DNA from: a virus
Virus record (IMG/VR): IMGVR_UViG_3300037193_002910
Span: 1 to 40,365 of that record
Direction: 5' to 3' (one strand)
Length of the DNA stretch: 40,365 nucleotides
In this document: positions 1 to 8,629 of the stretch, in pieces
Layout: every line of letters starts with the position of its first letter
How positions within the stretch are numbered: position 1 is the first letter of the stretch
Made by a program: the position numbers and the translations under genes
Notes under the pieces: generated by a model
The model's input: the letters and a program-made list of their open reading frames with translations, nothing else
Told to the model about the DNA's origin: nothing
Database searches by the model: none

Positions 1-106
1 GACCGCTCTATCCGACCTCGTCGGCGCTCTGCAGGCGGAAATGGCTGTTCTGCGAGCCGAGTTGAAGGCTCACAAGGCCGCCAAGGCGGGAGTCGTCCAC
101 AAATGA
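1..106 (+). CDS. 3' end of short fibre-like protein (complete copy at 40076-40330)
   Basis: This is the C-terminal part of the 84-residue protein that is complete at the right end of the window. The visible residues form an Ala/Leu/Glu/Lys-rich helix that could be a short coiled coil, followed by a basic tail. The stop TGA (104-106) overlaps the ATG of the next gene (103-105), so the two are translationally coupled. It appears here only because the circular molecule was opened inside the gene. Confidence 0.85.
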   Translation, partial: TALSDLVGALQAEMAVLRAELKAHKAAKAGVVHK

Positions 107-141
107 GCCTTCAGACCATGCTCACCGAACAAGCGACCATC
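1..141. repeat. Terminal direct repeat, left copy
   Basis: Bases 1-141 are identical to bases 40225-40365. The repeat starts inside one small fibre-type gene and ends inside the next gene, so it does not follow a gene boundary. An exact 141-base overlap equals a common largest k-mer of short-read assemblers, so the simplest reading is a circular contig cut open at this point. A true terminal redundancy is less likely but not excluded. The unique length is then 40,224 bases. Confidence 0.95.
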
Positions 142-432
142 TACGAGCCGGCGTTCGATGCTCTCGACGCCTACGGCAATCCGCAGCCCGGCACCGAAAC
201 CTCGGCCAGCTGGCCGGCCCGCCTCGAACAGCTCTCCTCCGACGAGATCGTCCGCGACCGCGACACTGTCGTGGCCGACTGGCGCCTGTTCCTCCCGCCC
301 GGAGCGTCCGTGTCGCAGTTCGCCCGGGTCGAATCCGCCGGCCGCCGATTCGACGTGTGGGGCGACCCGATCGAACAACGCACCCCGAGAGGTGTTCATC
401 ATCTCGAAGTCAAGCTCCGGAGGGTGACGTAG
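103..432 (+). CDS. Head-closure / head-tail joining protein
   Basis: The 109-residue protein has the size and layout of siphovirus head-tail joining (stopper) proteins. It has an N-terminal segment with a YEP...DAYGNP turn, then a compact beta-rich body ending in a VWGDP...HHLEVKL strand pattern seen in the SPP1 gp16/head-closure group. Such proteins sit under the connector and keep packaged DNA in the head until the tail attaches. The ATG overlaps the preceding stop (ATGA). It follows the coat protein and connector genes on the circle, as expected for a neck protein. The family call rests on size, position and fold pattern, not on a catalytic motif. Confidence 0.65.
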   Translation: MSLQTMLTEQATIYEPAFDALDAYGNPQPGTETSASWPARLEQLSSDEIVRDRDTVVADWRLFLPPGASVSQFARVESAGRRFDVWGDPIEQRTPRGVHHLEVKLRRVT

Positions 433-783
433 ATGGCGACCCCGACCGTCGATCTCCTCCCCGGGAAACTCAACGTGAAGGTGAGCCGGGGAGACACCGA
501 CGGCATCCCCATCGACATCACCGAAGGCGGTGTCGCCGCCGACCTCACCGGTCGCACCTACGCCGCCCAGCTCCGCCGCTCGCCGACCGCTGCCACCGCC
601 ATCGACATCACCGTCGACACGACCGACGCCGCCACTGGCCGGCTCGTTCTTCGCCTCGAACCGGCCGTCACCGAAACTCTCTCCGGTGATTACCAGTGGG
701 ACCTCCAACAGACCATCGGCGGCACTGTCCGCACGATCCTGGCCGGGAAATGGACCTTCGCTCCGGATGTGACCCGTGAGTGA
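433..783 (+). CDS. BppU-like N-terminal baseplate/fibre adaptor
   Basis: The 116-residue beta-rich protein carries the pattern of the phage BppU N-terminal domain: an early D-x-x-x-I-DIT strand, then an alternating GRLVLRL...SGDYQWDLQ...[13 protein letters not shown] pattern towards the C-terminus. In other phages this domain anchors receptor-binding proteins or fibres to the virion. It starts one base after the preceding stop and overlaps the start of the collagen-like fibre by 8 bases, so it probably forms the base or anchor of that fibre. A generic minor structural protein is the alternative. Confidence 0.5.
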   Translation: MATPTVDLLPGKLNVKVSRGDTDGIPIDITEGGVAADLTGRTYAAQLRRSPTAATAIDITVDTTDAATGRLVLRLEPAVTETLSGDYQWDLQQTIGGTVRTILAGKWTFAPDVTRE

Positions 784-2293
784 CCCAGTCGCCGTCGTCG
801 AAATCGACGAAACCGAAGTCACCGTTACGGTCTTCGACGGCGTCGGGGTCGCTGTCGAGGGGGTCGGCGCTGTCGGCCCGCCGGGATCCATTGGCGCGAC
901 CGGCCCGACCGGTCCCGTAGGCGCAACTGGCCCGACAGGACCGGCCGGCGCCACCGGACCGACCGGACCCACCGGGCCGACGGGAGCGGCCTCCACCGTC
1001 GCCGGCCCGACCGGCGTGACAGGTGCGACAGGTCCCGCGGGGTCGGCTGGTCCCCAAGGCGCGACCGGGGTAACAGGCCCAACGGGACCCGCTGGCCCCA
1101 CCGGTGTAACCGGCCCGGCCGGTGTCGGCGCAACCGGCGCCACGGGCCCACTTGGCGCGACCGGGCCTACAGGTCCCGTCGGTGCGACAGGCCCCACGGG
1201 CGTGACAGGTCCCGCCGGGCCTGCCGGCCTTGAGTGGCGTGGCGCCTGGAACGCGGAGACCGCCTATGTCGAAGATGATGCCGTCGGGTTCGATGGTGCG
1301 TCATGGTTCGCCATCGCTCCGTCGACCGGCGACCAGCCGGACATCTCTCCGGTGTCGTGGGCGCTGCTCGCCGCCGAAGGCGCCGTCGGTGCTACCGGAC
1401 CGGTCGGCGCGACAGGCCCCGCCGGAGCGGTCGGAGCTACCGGACCCACCGGTCCTGCCGGCGCCACCGGACCGACCGGGCCGGCCGGGGCCGATTCGAC
1501 TGTCGCAGGCCCCGTGGGGCCTACCGGTCCGGCAGGTCCCACGGGTCCAACCGGGGCAACGGGTCCGACTGGTCCAGCTGACTGGACCGTCGTTGACGCC
1601 AAAGGCGACCTCATCGTCGCCACGGCCGCGGACACGGTCGGAAGGCTGGCGGTCGGTACCAACGGCCAGCTCTTAACAGCCGATTCGGCACAAGCCGCCG
1701 GGATCAAGTGGGCGGACGCTCCTGCCTCCGGTATCCAGGCGACGTTGTTCGACGCCAAAGGCGACCTGATTGTGGCGAGCGCGGCCGACACCGCAGCCCG
1801 CCTCGCTGTCGGCACTAACGGCCACGTTCTCACGGCCGATTCGGCCGAGACCGGCGGGGTGAAGTGGGCCGCACCTTCAGGCACTCCTGTATGGGCCCCC
1901 TATACCCCGGCGCTGACCGCAGCGACGACCAACCCGACGCTCGGTACCGGCTCGACGGCGACCGGCCGTTACTGCCAGTCCGGCAAGCTCGTCACCGTCC
2001 AGGTACATATCAAGTTCGGCACGTCGGGCACCAACGCCGGATCAGGCGCCTACAGGATCAGCCTGCCCGTCACGTCCATATCCCCTTTGCGCTTAGCGTT
2101 TCCGCTCGGCGTCGGCTGGATTCTCGACGCCAGCACCGGGGGCAACCCGTCTCACGTCGTGCCAGAGCACGACGCCACGACCTACGTCACGTTGCGGGCC
2201 ATTAGCGGCGGTGGCACCGTCACTCACAGCGGACCGTTCGCCTGGGCAGCCAACGATGAGATCACGCTCTCGTTTACCTACGAGGCCGCGTAA
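776..2293 (+). CDS. Collagen-like tail fibre with CBM5/12-like module
   Basis: The 505-residue fibre protein has a short N-terminal head. A first collagen segment of Gly-X-Y triplets (about residues 33-151) follows, with Thr very frequent at position Y ([12 protein letters not shown]). Residues about 152-205 form an aromatic-rich module (WRGAW..ETAY...V.FDGASWFA...W) like CBM5/12 carbohydrate-binding modules. A second collagen segment (about 205-268), two 40-residue repeats and a globular C-terminal domain (about 371-505) complete it. Trimeric collagen-like fibres in phages usually contact the host surface. The GTG start overlaps the upstream stop by 8 bases. Because a block of sugar-transfer genes starts 46 bases downstream, the Thr side chains are inferred O-glycosylation sites. 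Confidence 0.85.
   Translation: MSDPVAVVEIDETEVTVTVFDGVGVAVEGVGAVGPPGSIGATGPTGPVGATGPTGPAGATGPTGPTGPTGAASTVAGPTGVTGATGPAGSAGPQGATGVTGPTGPAGPTGVTGPAGVGATGATGPLGATGPTGPVGATGPTGVTGPAGPAGLEWRGAWNAETAYVEDDAVGFDGASWFAIAPSTGDQPDISPVSWALLAAEGAVGATGPVGATGPAGAVGATGPTGPAGATGPTGPAGADSTVAGPVGPTGPAGPTGPTGATGPTGPADWTVVDAKGDLIVATAADTVGRLAVGTNGQLLTADSAQAAGIKWADAPASGIQATLFDAKGDLIVASAADTAARLAVGTNGHVLTADSAETGGVKWAAPSGTPVWAPYTPALTAATTNPTLGTGSTATGRYCQSGKLVTVQVHIKFGTSGTNAGSGAYRISLPVTSISPLRLAFPLGVGWILDASTGGNPSHVVPEHDATTYVTLRAISGGGTVTHSGPFAWAANDEITLSFTYEAA
1595..1714 (+). repeat. Tandem fibre repeat, copy 1 (120 bp, 40 residues)
   Basis: This unit encodes [14 protein letters not shown]... ending in IKWA. A second unit of exactly the same length lies at 1751-1870, offset 156 bases. 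The DNA copies have diverged at synonymous and some replacement sites while the protein repeat is kept, so selection acts on the protein. This AKGDLI...GTNGQ.L.AD repeat is widespread in phage tail fibres. Confidence 0.85.
1751..1870 (+). repeat. Tandem fibre repeat, copy 2 (120 bp, 40 residues)
   Basis: This is the second copy of the 40-residue fibre repeat ([14 protein letters not shown]... VKWA) and aligns with 1595-1714 without gaps. It leads into the globular C-terminal domain of the collagen-like fibre. Confidence 0.85.
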
Positions 2294-2339
2294 TGACCCC
2301 GCACACATCGCCTGCCCTGTTGCCGATACGGAGCGGCCG

Positions 2340-3383
2340 GTGAGGGTCCACATCCCCGGCCTGGTCCACCGGGACGCCAACTCGCAATGGGAACCCGACG
2401 CCTACGTCGGGAAGATCTGGCGGCTCTGCCGGATGCTCACCGAGCAGGGACATGAGGTGTTCCACTACGCCGGCCAAGCGGCCGACACCGCCGTCACCGA
2501 CGTCGAGGTGATCAACAACGACGACCGCCGCAGCTGGTTCGGTGGCGAGACATGGGCATCAACGGTGTTCAACGAGTTCGACCCGGCCCACCCGTCGTGG
2601 ACGACCATGAACACCCGCGCCGTCGAAGCCATCGGTGAGCGGCTCGAACCCGGCGACATCATCGGCCTCACCATGGGATCGGCCCAACACACCATCGCCG
2701 AAGCCTTCCCCGGCCATGTCGTCGCCGAGATGGGCGTCGGCTACGAGGGCGTGCTCCCTCGCACGCACCGCTGCTACGAATCCGAAGCGTGGCGCCACTG
2801 GCTCTGGGGAAAGCACGGCGTCACCGATGGCCGCTGGTTCGACACGGTCATCCCCAACGCCTTCGATCCGGCCGACTACACCGTCAACGCCGACAAGGAC
2901 GACTACCTGCTGTTCATGGGGCGCCTCACGGCCCGCAAAGGCCTCGAGGTCGTCGCCGAGCTGGCCAAACACCATCGGGTGTTGACCGCCGGGCAGGGTG
3001 AACCGGTCGCCGGCGCCGAACACCTCGGTGTCGTCAGGGGCGCGGCAAAAGCCGACCTGCTGGCCGGTGCCCGCGCCGTGCTTGTCCCGACGTTCTACAT
3101 CGAACCGTTCGGTGGTGTGGCGGTCGAGGCGATGCTGAGCGGCACGCCGGTCCTCACCTCACCGTTCGGGGCGTTCTCCGAGACGGTGGCCGACGGTATT
3201 TCCGGGTTCCGCTGTTCGACGCTCGGAGAGTTCCTCGAGGCGGCCGAACGGGTCGACGAGCTCGACCCGAAGTCGATCCGCCGGTGGGCCGAGGACCGTT
3301 ACACCCTCGCCGTCGCCGGGCCGCAGTACGGCCGGTGGCTCGAACGGCTCAGCAGCCTCTACGCCCGAGGTTGGTACCAGTGA
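2340..3383 (+). CDS. GT4-family glycosyltransferase
   Basis: The 347-residue GT-B fold transferase would move a sugar from a nucleotide-sugar donor to an acceptor in the cytoplasm. The C-terminal half has the GT4 donor-site pattern: YLLFMGRLTARKGLEVV (about residues 180-200), a VVRGAAKADLLAGARAVLVPT stretch, and the E-x7-E motif in EPFGGVAVEAMLSG. The GTG start at 2340 is chosen because a GGAG sits about 8 bases upstream; the open frame extends further but without a better start. It is the first of seven glycan genes, and its stop overlaps the next start (GTGA). The acceptor is unknown; the adjacent collagen-like fibre is the best guess from position. Confidence 0.85.
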   Translation: MRVHIPGLVHRDANSQWEPDAYVGKIWRLCRMLTEQGHEVFHYAGQAADTAVTDVEVINNDDRRSWFGGETWASTVFNEFDPAHPSWTTMNTRAVEAIGERLEPGDIIGLTMGSAQHTIAEAFPGHVVAEMGVGYEGVLPRTHRCYESEAWRHWLWGKHGVTDGRWFDTVIPNAFDPADYTVNADKDDYLLFMGRLTARKGLEVVAELAKHHRVLTAGQGEPVAGAEHLGVVRGAAKADLLAGARAVLVPTFYIEPFGGVAVEAMLSGTPVLTSPFGAFSETVADGISGFRCSTLGEFLEAAERVDELDPKSIRRWAEDRYTLAVAGPQYGRWLERLSSLYARGWYQ

Positions 3384-4339
3384 CGGTGCTGACCGTCGCC
3401 TACCGAGGCAATTTCCAGCCGGGCGTATCCCATCCCTGGTCGACCGAGACCCATGTCGCCGCCGCCCTCGAGGGGCTCGGCCACCGTGTCGTGCGCCTCC
3501 AGGAGAACCAGACGAGCTGGGCCGACTGCGAACGGGCCGGCTGGGCCGCCGACGTGTTCCTGTGGCAGCGGACGTGGGACATCGATCCCGAAGGCGGCCA
3601 CCGCACCCTCGCCGCCCTGGACAGCGCCGGTGTCCCGACCGTGTCGTTCCACCTCGACCTCTATGTCGGTCTGGACCGGGAGCGAGGCCTTCTCCACGAT
3701 CCGTTCTGGCGATGCCAGTTCGTGTTCACCGCCGACGGCGGCCACGACGACGTCTTTGCCCGGCTCGGGATCAACCATCGGTGGCTGCCCCCGGCGATTG
3801 CCGAGGAGGAATGCGCTCCGGCGGCGGCGGAACCCGGCCGGTTCCCGCACCGGGTGGTGTTCGTTGGTTCCCACCCTTACCCGCATCCTGAATGGCGGCC
3901 CTATCGGCACCGCATGATCTCCATGTTGCAGCGCCGGTATCGGGGCCAGTTCAAGGTGTGGCCCGAAAGGGGAGCGATCCGGGGCCGGGACCTGGCGACG
4001 CTGTACGCCTCCGCTGATGTCGTCGTTGGAGATTCCTGCCTCGCCGGTCAGGTCCCCCGCTACTGGTCCGATCGGATCCCCGAGACGTTGGGGCGGGGCG
4101 GGTTCCTGATCCATCCTGAGGTGCCGGGCATGGATGACTGGTATGTCCACGGCCGGGATCTCGTCACCTACCCGGTGGGGGACTGGGACGCGCTCTGCAA
4201 GCAGATCGACTATTTCCTGACCCGCCCGGCTGAACGGGCCGCGGTGGCCGCCCGGGGGCGGGCCAAGGTCCTGGCCCGCGACACCTACCGGCACCGCATG
4301 ACCTCGGTCCTCGACATCGTTACCGGGAATCGACGATGA
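3380..4339 (+). CDS. CgeB-like glycosyltransferase
   Basis: The 319-residue protein resembles the CgeB group of GT-B glycosyltransferases, named for a Bacillus spore-surface glycosylation protein. Features include the N-terminal VLTVAYRGNFQPG...TETHVAAALEGLGH, a VFTADGG segment, VVFVGSHPYPHPEWRPYRHR in the middle, and a C-terminal YWSDRIPETLGRGGFLIHPEVPGM segment. The last is the characteristic CgeB donor-site region (R-x-x-E-x-L-x-x-G). The GTG start forms a GTGA overlap with the upstream stop. The family is often linked to decoration of surface proteins. The sugar and acceptor cannot be read from the sequence. Confidence 0.75.
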   Translation: MTVLTVAYRGNFQPGVSHPWSTETHVAAALEGLGHRVVRLQENQTSWADCERAGWAADVFLWQRTWDIDPEGGHRTLAALDSAGVPTVSFHLDLYVGLDRERGLLHDPFWRCQFVFTADGGHDDVFARLGINHRWLPPAIAEEECAPAAAEPGRFPHRVVFVGSHPYPHPEWRPYRHRMISMLQRRYRGQFKVWPERGAIRGRDLATLYASADVVVGDSCLAGQVPRYWSDRIPETLGRGGFLIHPEVPGMDDWYVHGRDLVTYPVGDWDALCKQIDYFLTRPAERAAVAARGRAKVLARDTYRHRMTSVLDIVTGNRR

Positions 4340-5574
4340 ACGGCTGTGCCGACTGCGCCGGCGGCTGGACGTGCGCCGCCTGCGGATCGGTGAATCTCGA
4401 ATCGGTTGTCTGCCTGGGAGATCGGCCTTTGGCCAACGGTCTCCTCAGCGGCCCCACCCAGGATCCGGCCCGGTATCCGCTCCACGTCCTCATCTGCACC
4501 GCCTGCCTGGCCGTGCAACTCACCCGGCAGGTCCCTCCCGCGGTCATGTTCGGTGCCTACCCGTATTTTTCGTCGCAGTCGGCAACCATGGTCGCTTCCG
4601 CCGAACAGCTCGCCCGGCGGATCATCGCCGCCTACCGGCTCGGCCCGGCCGACGTTGTTGTCGAGGTCGGCAGCAACGACGGCTACCTCCTGCGCTGGTA
4701 CGCCGGCGTCGGTATCCGCACGATCGGGATCGACCCGGCGGTGGACTGCGCCGCCGCCGCTGAACGGTTCGGGATCGAGACGATTGTCGACTACTTCGGC
4801 TCCGACCTGGCCGACGCCCACGCCGGGACGGCAGCAGTCGTCCACGCCAACAACGTCCTCGCCCACGTCCCCGACCCGGCCACGATCCTGGAAGGGATCC
4901 ACCGGATGCTCCGCCCCCGAGGCGTCGCCATCATCGAAACGCCGTGGCTCGTCCCCATGGTCGACCAGGCCCAGTTCGACGTGATCTACCACGAGCACCG
5001 CTGGTACTGGTCGCTCCTCGCCTTCGAACGGCTTCTCACCCGGGCCGGTCTCCACATCGTGGACGTCGAACATCTCCCGCTCCACGGCGGGTCGCTGCGG
5101 ATCTTCGCCACGGCGGAGGCGGCCGGCACGACCCCTGCCGCGAAAACCGGCGTCATGGCGGCGGAGAGAGCCGCGGGGCTGGACTCGGCGGGTGGGCTCG
5201 CCGATTTCGCCGAGCGGGTCGCTGTCAGGATCGGCCAGCTCCACCGGTGGCGGGACCGGCTGCCGGGCCGGGTGGCCGGCTACGGCGCGGCGGCCAAAGG
5301 AACGATGATGCTGGCCCAGATCGGCCCGGTCGACTGGGTCGTCGATTCCACCCCGGCCAAGATCGGCCGGTGGCTGCCCGTCGCCGGCGGCATCCCGATC
5401 CGCCATACGGACACCCTCTTCGCCGACATGCCGCCGGACTGCGTCGTCCTAGCCTGGAATTTCGCCGACGAGATCGCCCATAAAGCGTCGGGGTACACCC
5501 GGCGAGGCGGGCGGCTGTGGACCACGACCCCGCACCCGACGCTCATCGAGGCCCAAGATGCGCTGTCGGCGTGA
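4336..5574 (+). CDS. Sugar C-methyltransferase (TylC3/TcaB9-like)
   Basis: The 412-residue protein has the three-part layout of NDP-sugar C-3 methyltransferases. There is an N-terminal zinc-binding domain (C13, C16 and a later CTAC), an SAM-binding Rossmann domain (VVEVGSNDGYLL near residues 109-121), and the C-terminal domain with YGAAAKG...VVDSTPAKIGRWLPV. The catalytic-type motif Y-H-E-H lies near residues 218-221, matching the Tyr/Glu/His positions of TcaB9, and LHGGSLRIF follows. Known relatives methylate C-3 of an NDP-4-keto-6-deoxyhexose. The ATG overlaps the upstream stop by 4 bases. No genes for making the keto-sugar are present, so the substrate should come from the host. Confidence 0.85.
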   Translation: MNGCADCAGGWTCAACGSVNLESVVCLGDRPLANGLLSGPTQDPARYPLHVLICTACLAVQLTRQVPPAVMFGAYPYFSSQSATMVASAEQLARRIIAAYRLGPADVVVEVGSNDGYLLRWYAGVGIRTIGIDPAVDCAAAAERFGIETIVDYFGSDLADAHAGTAAVVHANNVLAHVPDPATILEGIHRMLRPRGVAIIETPWLVPMVDQAQFDVIYHEHRWYWSLLAFERLLTRAGLHIVDVEHLPLHGGSLRIFATAEAAGTTPAAKTGVMAAERAAGLDSAGGLADFAERVAVRIGQLHRWRDRLPGRVAGYGAAAKGTMMLAQIGPVDWVVDSTPAKIGRWLPVAGGIPIRHTDTLFADMPPDCVVLAWNFADEIAHKASGYTRRGGRLWTTTPHPTLIEAQDALSA

Positions 5575-6187
5575 CGTCGTGGCCGAATTCTCCCGGGCGT
5601 ACTACAGCTCCCGGGCCTACTCGAAGATCACCTGGCGTGGCGTGCAGCTACTCAAGTACCCGACCGACCTGTGGGTCTACGGCGAGCTGCTGTGGCGGAT
5701 CCGGCCCGAGATCGTCGTCGAGACCGGCACCTACGTCGGTGGCGCCGCCCTCTTCTTCGCCGACATGCTCGACCACGTCGGCGACGGAACGGTGATCTCC
5801 ATCGACGTCAACGACTGGGCCGGCACCGACGGGCCCCCCGCCCATCCCCGCATCACCTACCTCTCGGGGAGTTCCGTCGACCCTCAGATCGTCGGGCTGG
5901 TCGCCGACATCGTCGCCGGCCGGACCTGTTTCGTGATCCTCGACTCCGACCACGCCGCCGACCACGTGACCGGCGAACTCGACGCGTACGGCCCGTTCGT
6001 CTCCCTCGGTTCCTACCTGATCGTCGAAGACACCAACGTCCACGAGGTACGGGCCGACTATCCACCCGGCCCCGACGACGCCGTCGCCAAGTGGCTCCCG
6101 CACCATCCCGAATTCGTCGTCGACCGGGACTGCGAACGGCTACTGCTCAGCGCCGCGCCGGGCGGCTACCTGCGGAGAATCCGGTGA
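5558..6187 (+). CDS. CmcI/rhamnosyl O-methyltransferase-like protein
   Basis: The 209-residue SAM-dependent methyltransferase resembles the CmcI (so-called cephalosporin hydroxylase) and mycobacterial rhamnosyl O-methyltransferase family. Motifs include ITWRG near residue 25, the SAM loop VVETGTYVGGAALFFADML (about 52-70), VISIDVN, FVILDSDHAADHV (about 126-138) and YLIVEDTNVH. Relatives O-methylate sugar hydroxyls and need a divalent metal held by the acidic and His residues around D-S-D-H. The ATG lies 17 bases inside the previous gene; an in-frame GTG at 5579 would avoid the overlap, so the exact start is uncertain. It probably methylates the same glycan as the neighbouring enzymes. Confidence 0.75.
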   Translation: MRCRRDVVAEFSRAYYSSRAYSKITWRGVQLLKYPTDLWVYGELLWRIRPEIVVETGTYVGGAALFFADMLDHVGDGTVISIDVNDWAGTDGPPAHPRITYLSGSSVDPQIVGLVADIVAGRTCFVILDSDHAADHVTGELDAYGPFVSLGSYLIVEDTNVHEVRADYPPGPDDAVAKWLPHHPEFVVDRDCERLLLSAAPGGYLRRIR

Positions 6188-6900
6188 GGACACTGCTCGT
6201 CGTGCCGGTCATCGACCCGGAACTGTCGACGCCGTGCCTCGATTCGATCCACCCCGACCTCGATCTGTACGTCGTCGACAACTGTCTCCTGCCGTTGCGA
6301 TGGTCGAGGCTCGGCGCCGACGTGGTCCGCCCGACCCGCAACCTGGGGGTTGCCCGGTCCTGGAACATGGGCGTCGCCCACGCCATCACATTCGGGTTCG
6401 ACGCCGTGGCACTCATCTCGGCCGCGGTCCGGTTCGGGGTCGACGGCGGCCGAGACCTCGCCGCCGTCGACCCCGGCAAGTGGGGATGCACCCCGCCGCC
6501 CGCCGGGTGGCATACCGCCATCCTCACCACCGGATTCTTCGATCGCGTCGGTGTGTTCGATGAGAACTTCTTTCCCGCCTACTACGAGGACATCGACATG
6601 ATCCGCCGCGCCGCGCTGGCCGGGATCCACCTCGGCGGCGGCGACAGGACGATGGATCTGACCACGACGGGACCCGGCCACGGCGTCGACGCTCTCCGCC
6701 ATCAGCATCCCGGGCTGGCCACGATCAACTACGACGCGCTGGCCGACTACTGGGAAGCCAAATGGGGAGTGCCCGTCGCCGCCGCCACCGACACCGCCCG
6801 GGGGCACATCACCCCGTTCGGCCGTGACGTCGCCCTGTCCTGGTGGGAACCGGCCACCATCGACGAGCTCCTCGCCCGCTATCGGATCGTGGGTCGATGA
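6184..6900 (+). CDS. GT2-like glycosyltransferase
   Basis: The 238-residue single-domain GT-A type protein starts with the typical GT2 strand VRTLLVVPV. It carries the RNLGVARSWNMGVA segment that matches the N-x-G-x-x-x-x-x-N nucleotide-sugar pocket motif, and has FFDRVGVFDENFFPAYYEDIDMIRRA, the usual GT2 acceptor-side ED-x-D region. A clean DXD motif is replaced by a weaker segment near LISAA, so activity should not be taken for granted. The GTG start overlaps the upstream stop (GTGA). It is the fifth gene of the glycan cassette. Confidence 0.75.
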   Translation: MRTLLVVPVIDPELSTPCLDSIHPDLDLYVVDNCLLPLRWSRLGADVVRPTRNLGVARSWNMGVAHAITFGFDAVALISAAVRFGVDGGRDLAAVDPGKWGCTPPPAGWHTAILTTGFFDRVGVFDENFFPAYYEDIDMIRRAALAGIHLGGGDRTMDLTTTGPGHGVDALRHQHPGLATINYDALADYWEAKWGVPVAAATDTARGHITPFGRDVALSWWEPATIDELLARYRIVGR

Positions 6901-7946
6901 AGATCGGCCTGTTCGGTGCCCGCGCCGACGACCGTGGCCTCGGCCGGATCAGCCACGACTTCTACACCCGGATCCGCCCCGACCGCACCGTCGTCATCGA
7001 CATGGGAATCCACGCCCACGGCTTCACCCAGCACCTCGACCGCTACCCCGACACCGTCATCGTCCCGTTCAACGGTGGCCGTCTCGACGACACCATGATG
7101 CGCCGGTTCTTCACCGGCCTCGACGTCGCCGTGATCTACGAAACGGCGTATGACCATCGGGCCTACGACATCGCCCGGACCGCCGGCTGCCGCACCGTGC
7201 TGATGACGATGCCAGAGTTCCACCGTCACGCCACCGAGACTCTCCCGCAGCCGGATGTGGTGTGGGCCCCGACCACCTGGCGGCTCGACACACTCCCATC
7301 AGACACCAGGGTCGTTCCCGTGCCGGTAGCGATCGATCCGGTCGTGTCACATCGGAGGCCGGACGGGTTGCTGCGGGTCCTGCATGTGGCCGGGCACCGG
7401 ACGAGCGGCGACCGCAACGGCACCATCGCTTTCCTCAGAGCGATCCGGGCCCTGAACCGCGCCGTCGCCGTGAGGGTCGTCTCCCAGGACCGGCGTCTCC
7501 CCAACGTTCAGCTTCCCCGCCGGATGCCGATCACCGTCGAGTTGGGCGGGATCGACGACTACCGCCGTCTCTACCACGATGCTGACGTCCTCGTCATGCC
7601 CCGCCGCTACGGCGGGCTTTGCCTCCCCGTCCAGGAAGCCCTCGGTGCCGGCCTCGGGGTCGTGATGACCGACTGCGAACCGAACCCCGCCACCTGGCCG
7701 ATCGCCCCGGTCGGCGGCACCGCCGGGACCACGATCCGCACTCCCGGCGGGCCCGTCACTCTCTACGACCCTGACCCGGCGGCGATCACCGAAACGATTG
7801 AGCGTCTCGCCGCCGCCCCCGCCGAGGTCGACGCCCTCAAGGCCCGGGCCCGGACGTGGGCGGCAGCCAACAGCTGGGAGACGCTCACCCGGCTGTACCG
7901 GGCGGAACTCGAACGGGCGGTGTCCCCGCCGGTGATGGTCGCATGA
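6897..7946 (+). CDS. GT4-like glycosyltransferase
   Basis: The 349-residue GT-B type protein has an N-terminal MKIGLFGARADDRGLGRISHDF segment and a central VLHVAGHRTSGDRNGTIAFLRAI donor-domain start. It also carries YHDADVLVMPRRYGGLCLPVQEALGAGLGVVMTDCEPNP, which contains the GT4 E-x7-E-like signature region and the typical G-LP-x-QEA-x-x-x-G pattern. The chosen ATG overlaps the upstream stop by 4 bases; the open frame extends 54 bases upstream but the overlap start fits the operon. It is divergent from the first GT4 gene, so the two probably add different sugars. Confidence 0.8.
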   Translation: MKIGLFGARADDRGLGRISHDFYTRIRPDRTVVIDMGIHAHGFTQHLDRYPDTVIVPFNGGRLDDTMMRRFFTGLDVAVIYETAYDHRAYDIARTAGCRTVLMTMPEFHRHATETLPQPDVVWAPTTWRLDTLPSDTRVVPVPVAIDPVVSHRRPDGLLRVLHVAGHRTSGDRNGTIAFLRAIRALNRAVAVRVVSQDRRLPNVQLPRRMPITVELGGIDDYRRLYHDADVLVMPRRYGGLCLPVQEALGAGLGVVMTDCEPNPATWPIAPVGGTAGTTIRTPGGPVTLYDPDPAAITETIERLAAAPAEVDALKARARTWAAANSWETLTRLYRAELERAVSPPVMVA

Positions 7947-8629
7947 CCGTATCCGTGCTGATCCCGTTCGCCTCTGAGGACCGCTGGCGGGTCGACGCCC
8001 GCACCTACGTCGGCGGCTGGTACGACGCGCTCGGCTACGAGGTCATCGAAGGGACCTGCGAACCGCCGTGGCGCAAAGCGGTCGCGGTCGCTCACGCCGC
8101 CCGACGCTCGACCGCCGATGTGTTCGTGGTGGCGGATGCCGACTGTCTCTGCGCCGGTGTCGCCCCCGCCATCGCAGCGGTCGAAACCGGCGTGGCGTGG
8201 GCGGTCCCCCACCTGATGGTGCATCGCCTCGACCAGTCCGCCACCGAAGCGGTCTATGCCGGCGCCGACCCCGCCGGCACGGCTGGCCGTACCCAGCGGC
8301 CCTACAAAGGATTTGCCGGTGGCGGGATCGTCGTCGTCCACCGCGACATCTGGGGACAGATCCCGATCGACGCCCGTTTCGAAGGGTGGGGAGGCGAGGA
8401 TTCCTCCTGGGCGATGGCCCTCACCACCCTCGTCGGCCCACCCGCACGTTTCGACGCCGACCTGTTCCACCTGTGGCATGAGCCGCCACCGCGGATGACG
8501 CGCCGCTGGGGATCCCCCCCGTCGCGGCAACTCGAGCTTCGCTACAAGCGGGCCGCCCGAGCCAGCCGGCGGGCCATGGGAGACATCGTCGCCGAAGCCC
8601 GCCAGGCCCTCGAGCCGGTGGCGGTCTGA
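7943..8629 (+). CDS. GT2/GT7-like galactosyltransferase-type protein
   Basis: The 228-residue GT-A type protein carries VSVLIPF at the start, a clear D-x-D (VVADADCL, about residues 66-73) for metal and donor binding, and the FEGWGGEDSSWA motif (about residues 148-159). That last motif is characteristic of the C-terminal part of GT7 and polypeptide N-acetylgalactosaminyltransferase-type enzymes, and is followed by a catalytic-type HLWHEPP. It overlaps its upstream neighbour by 4 bases (ATGA) and the tail-terminator gene downstream by one base (TGATG). It closes the glycan cassette and shows that the cassette is embedded in the virion operon. Confidence 0.8.
   Translation: MTVSVLIPFASEDRWRVDARTYVGGWYDALGYEVIEGTCEPPWRKAVAVAHAARRSTADVFVVADADCLCAGVAPAIAAVETGVAWAVPHLMVHRLDQSATEAVYAGADPAGTAGRTQRPYKGFAGGGIVVVHRDIWGQIPIDARFEGWGGEDSSWAMALTTLVGPPARFDADLFHLWHEPPPRMTRRWGSPPSRQLELRYKRAARASRRAMGDIVAEARQALEPVAV

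Noticed and set aside
70-1197. Leftward 375-codon Gly/Pro/Val-rich open frame
   Set aside because: It is the complement of the collagen-like fibre; the GPVGPVAP pattern mirrors the GATGPT repeats and there is no ribosome site or operon context.
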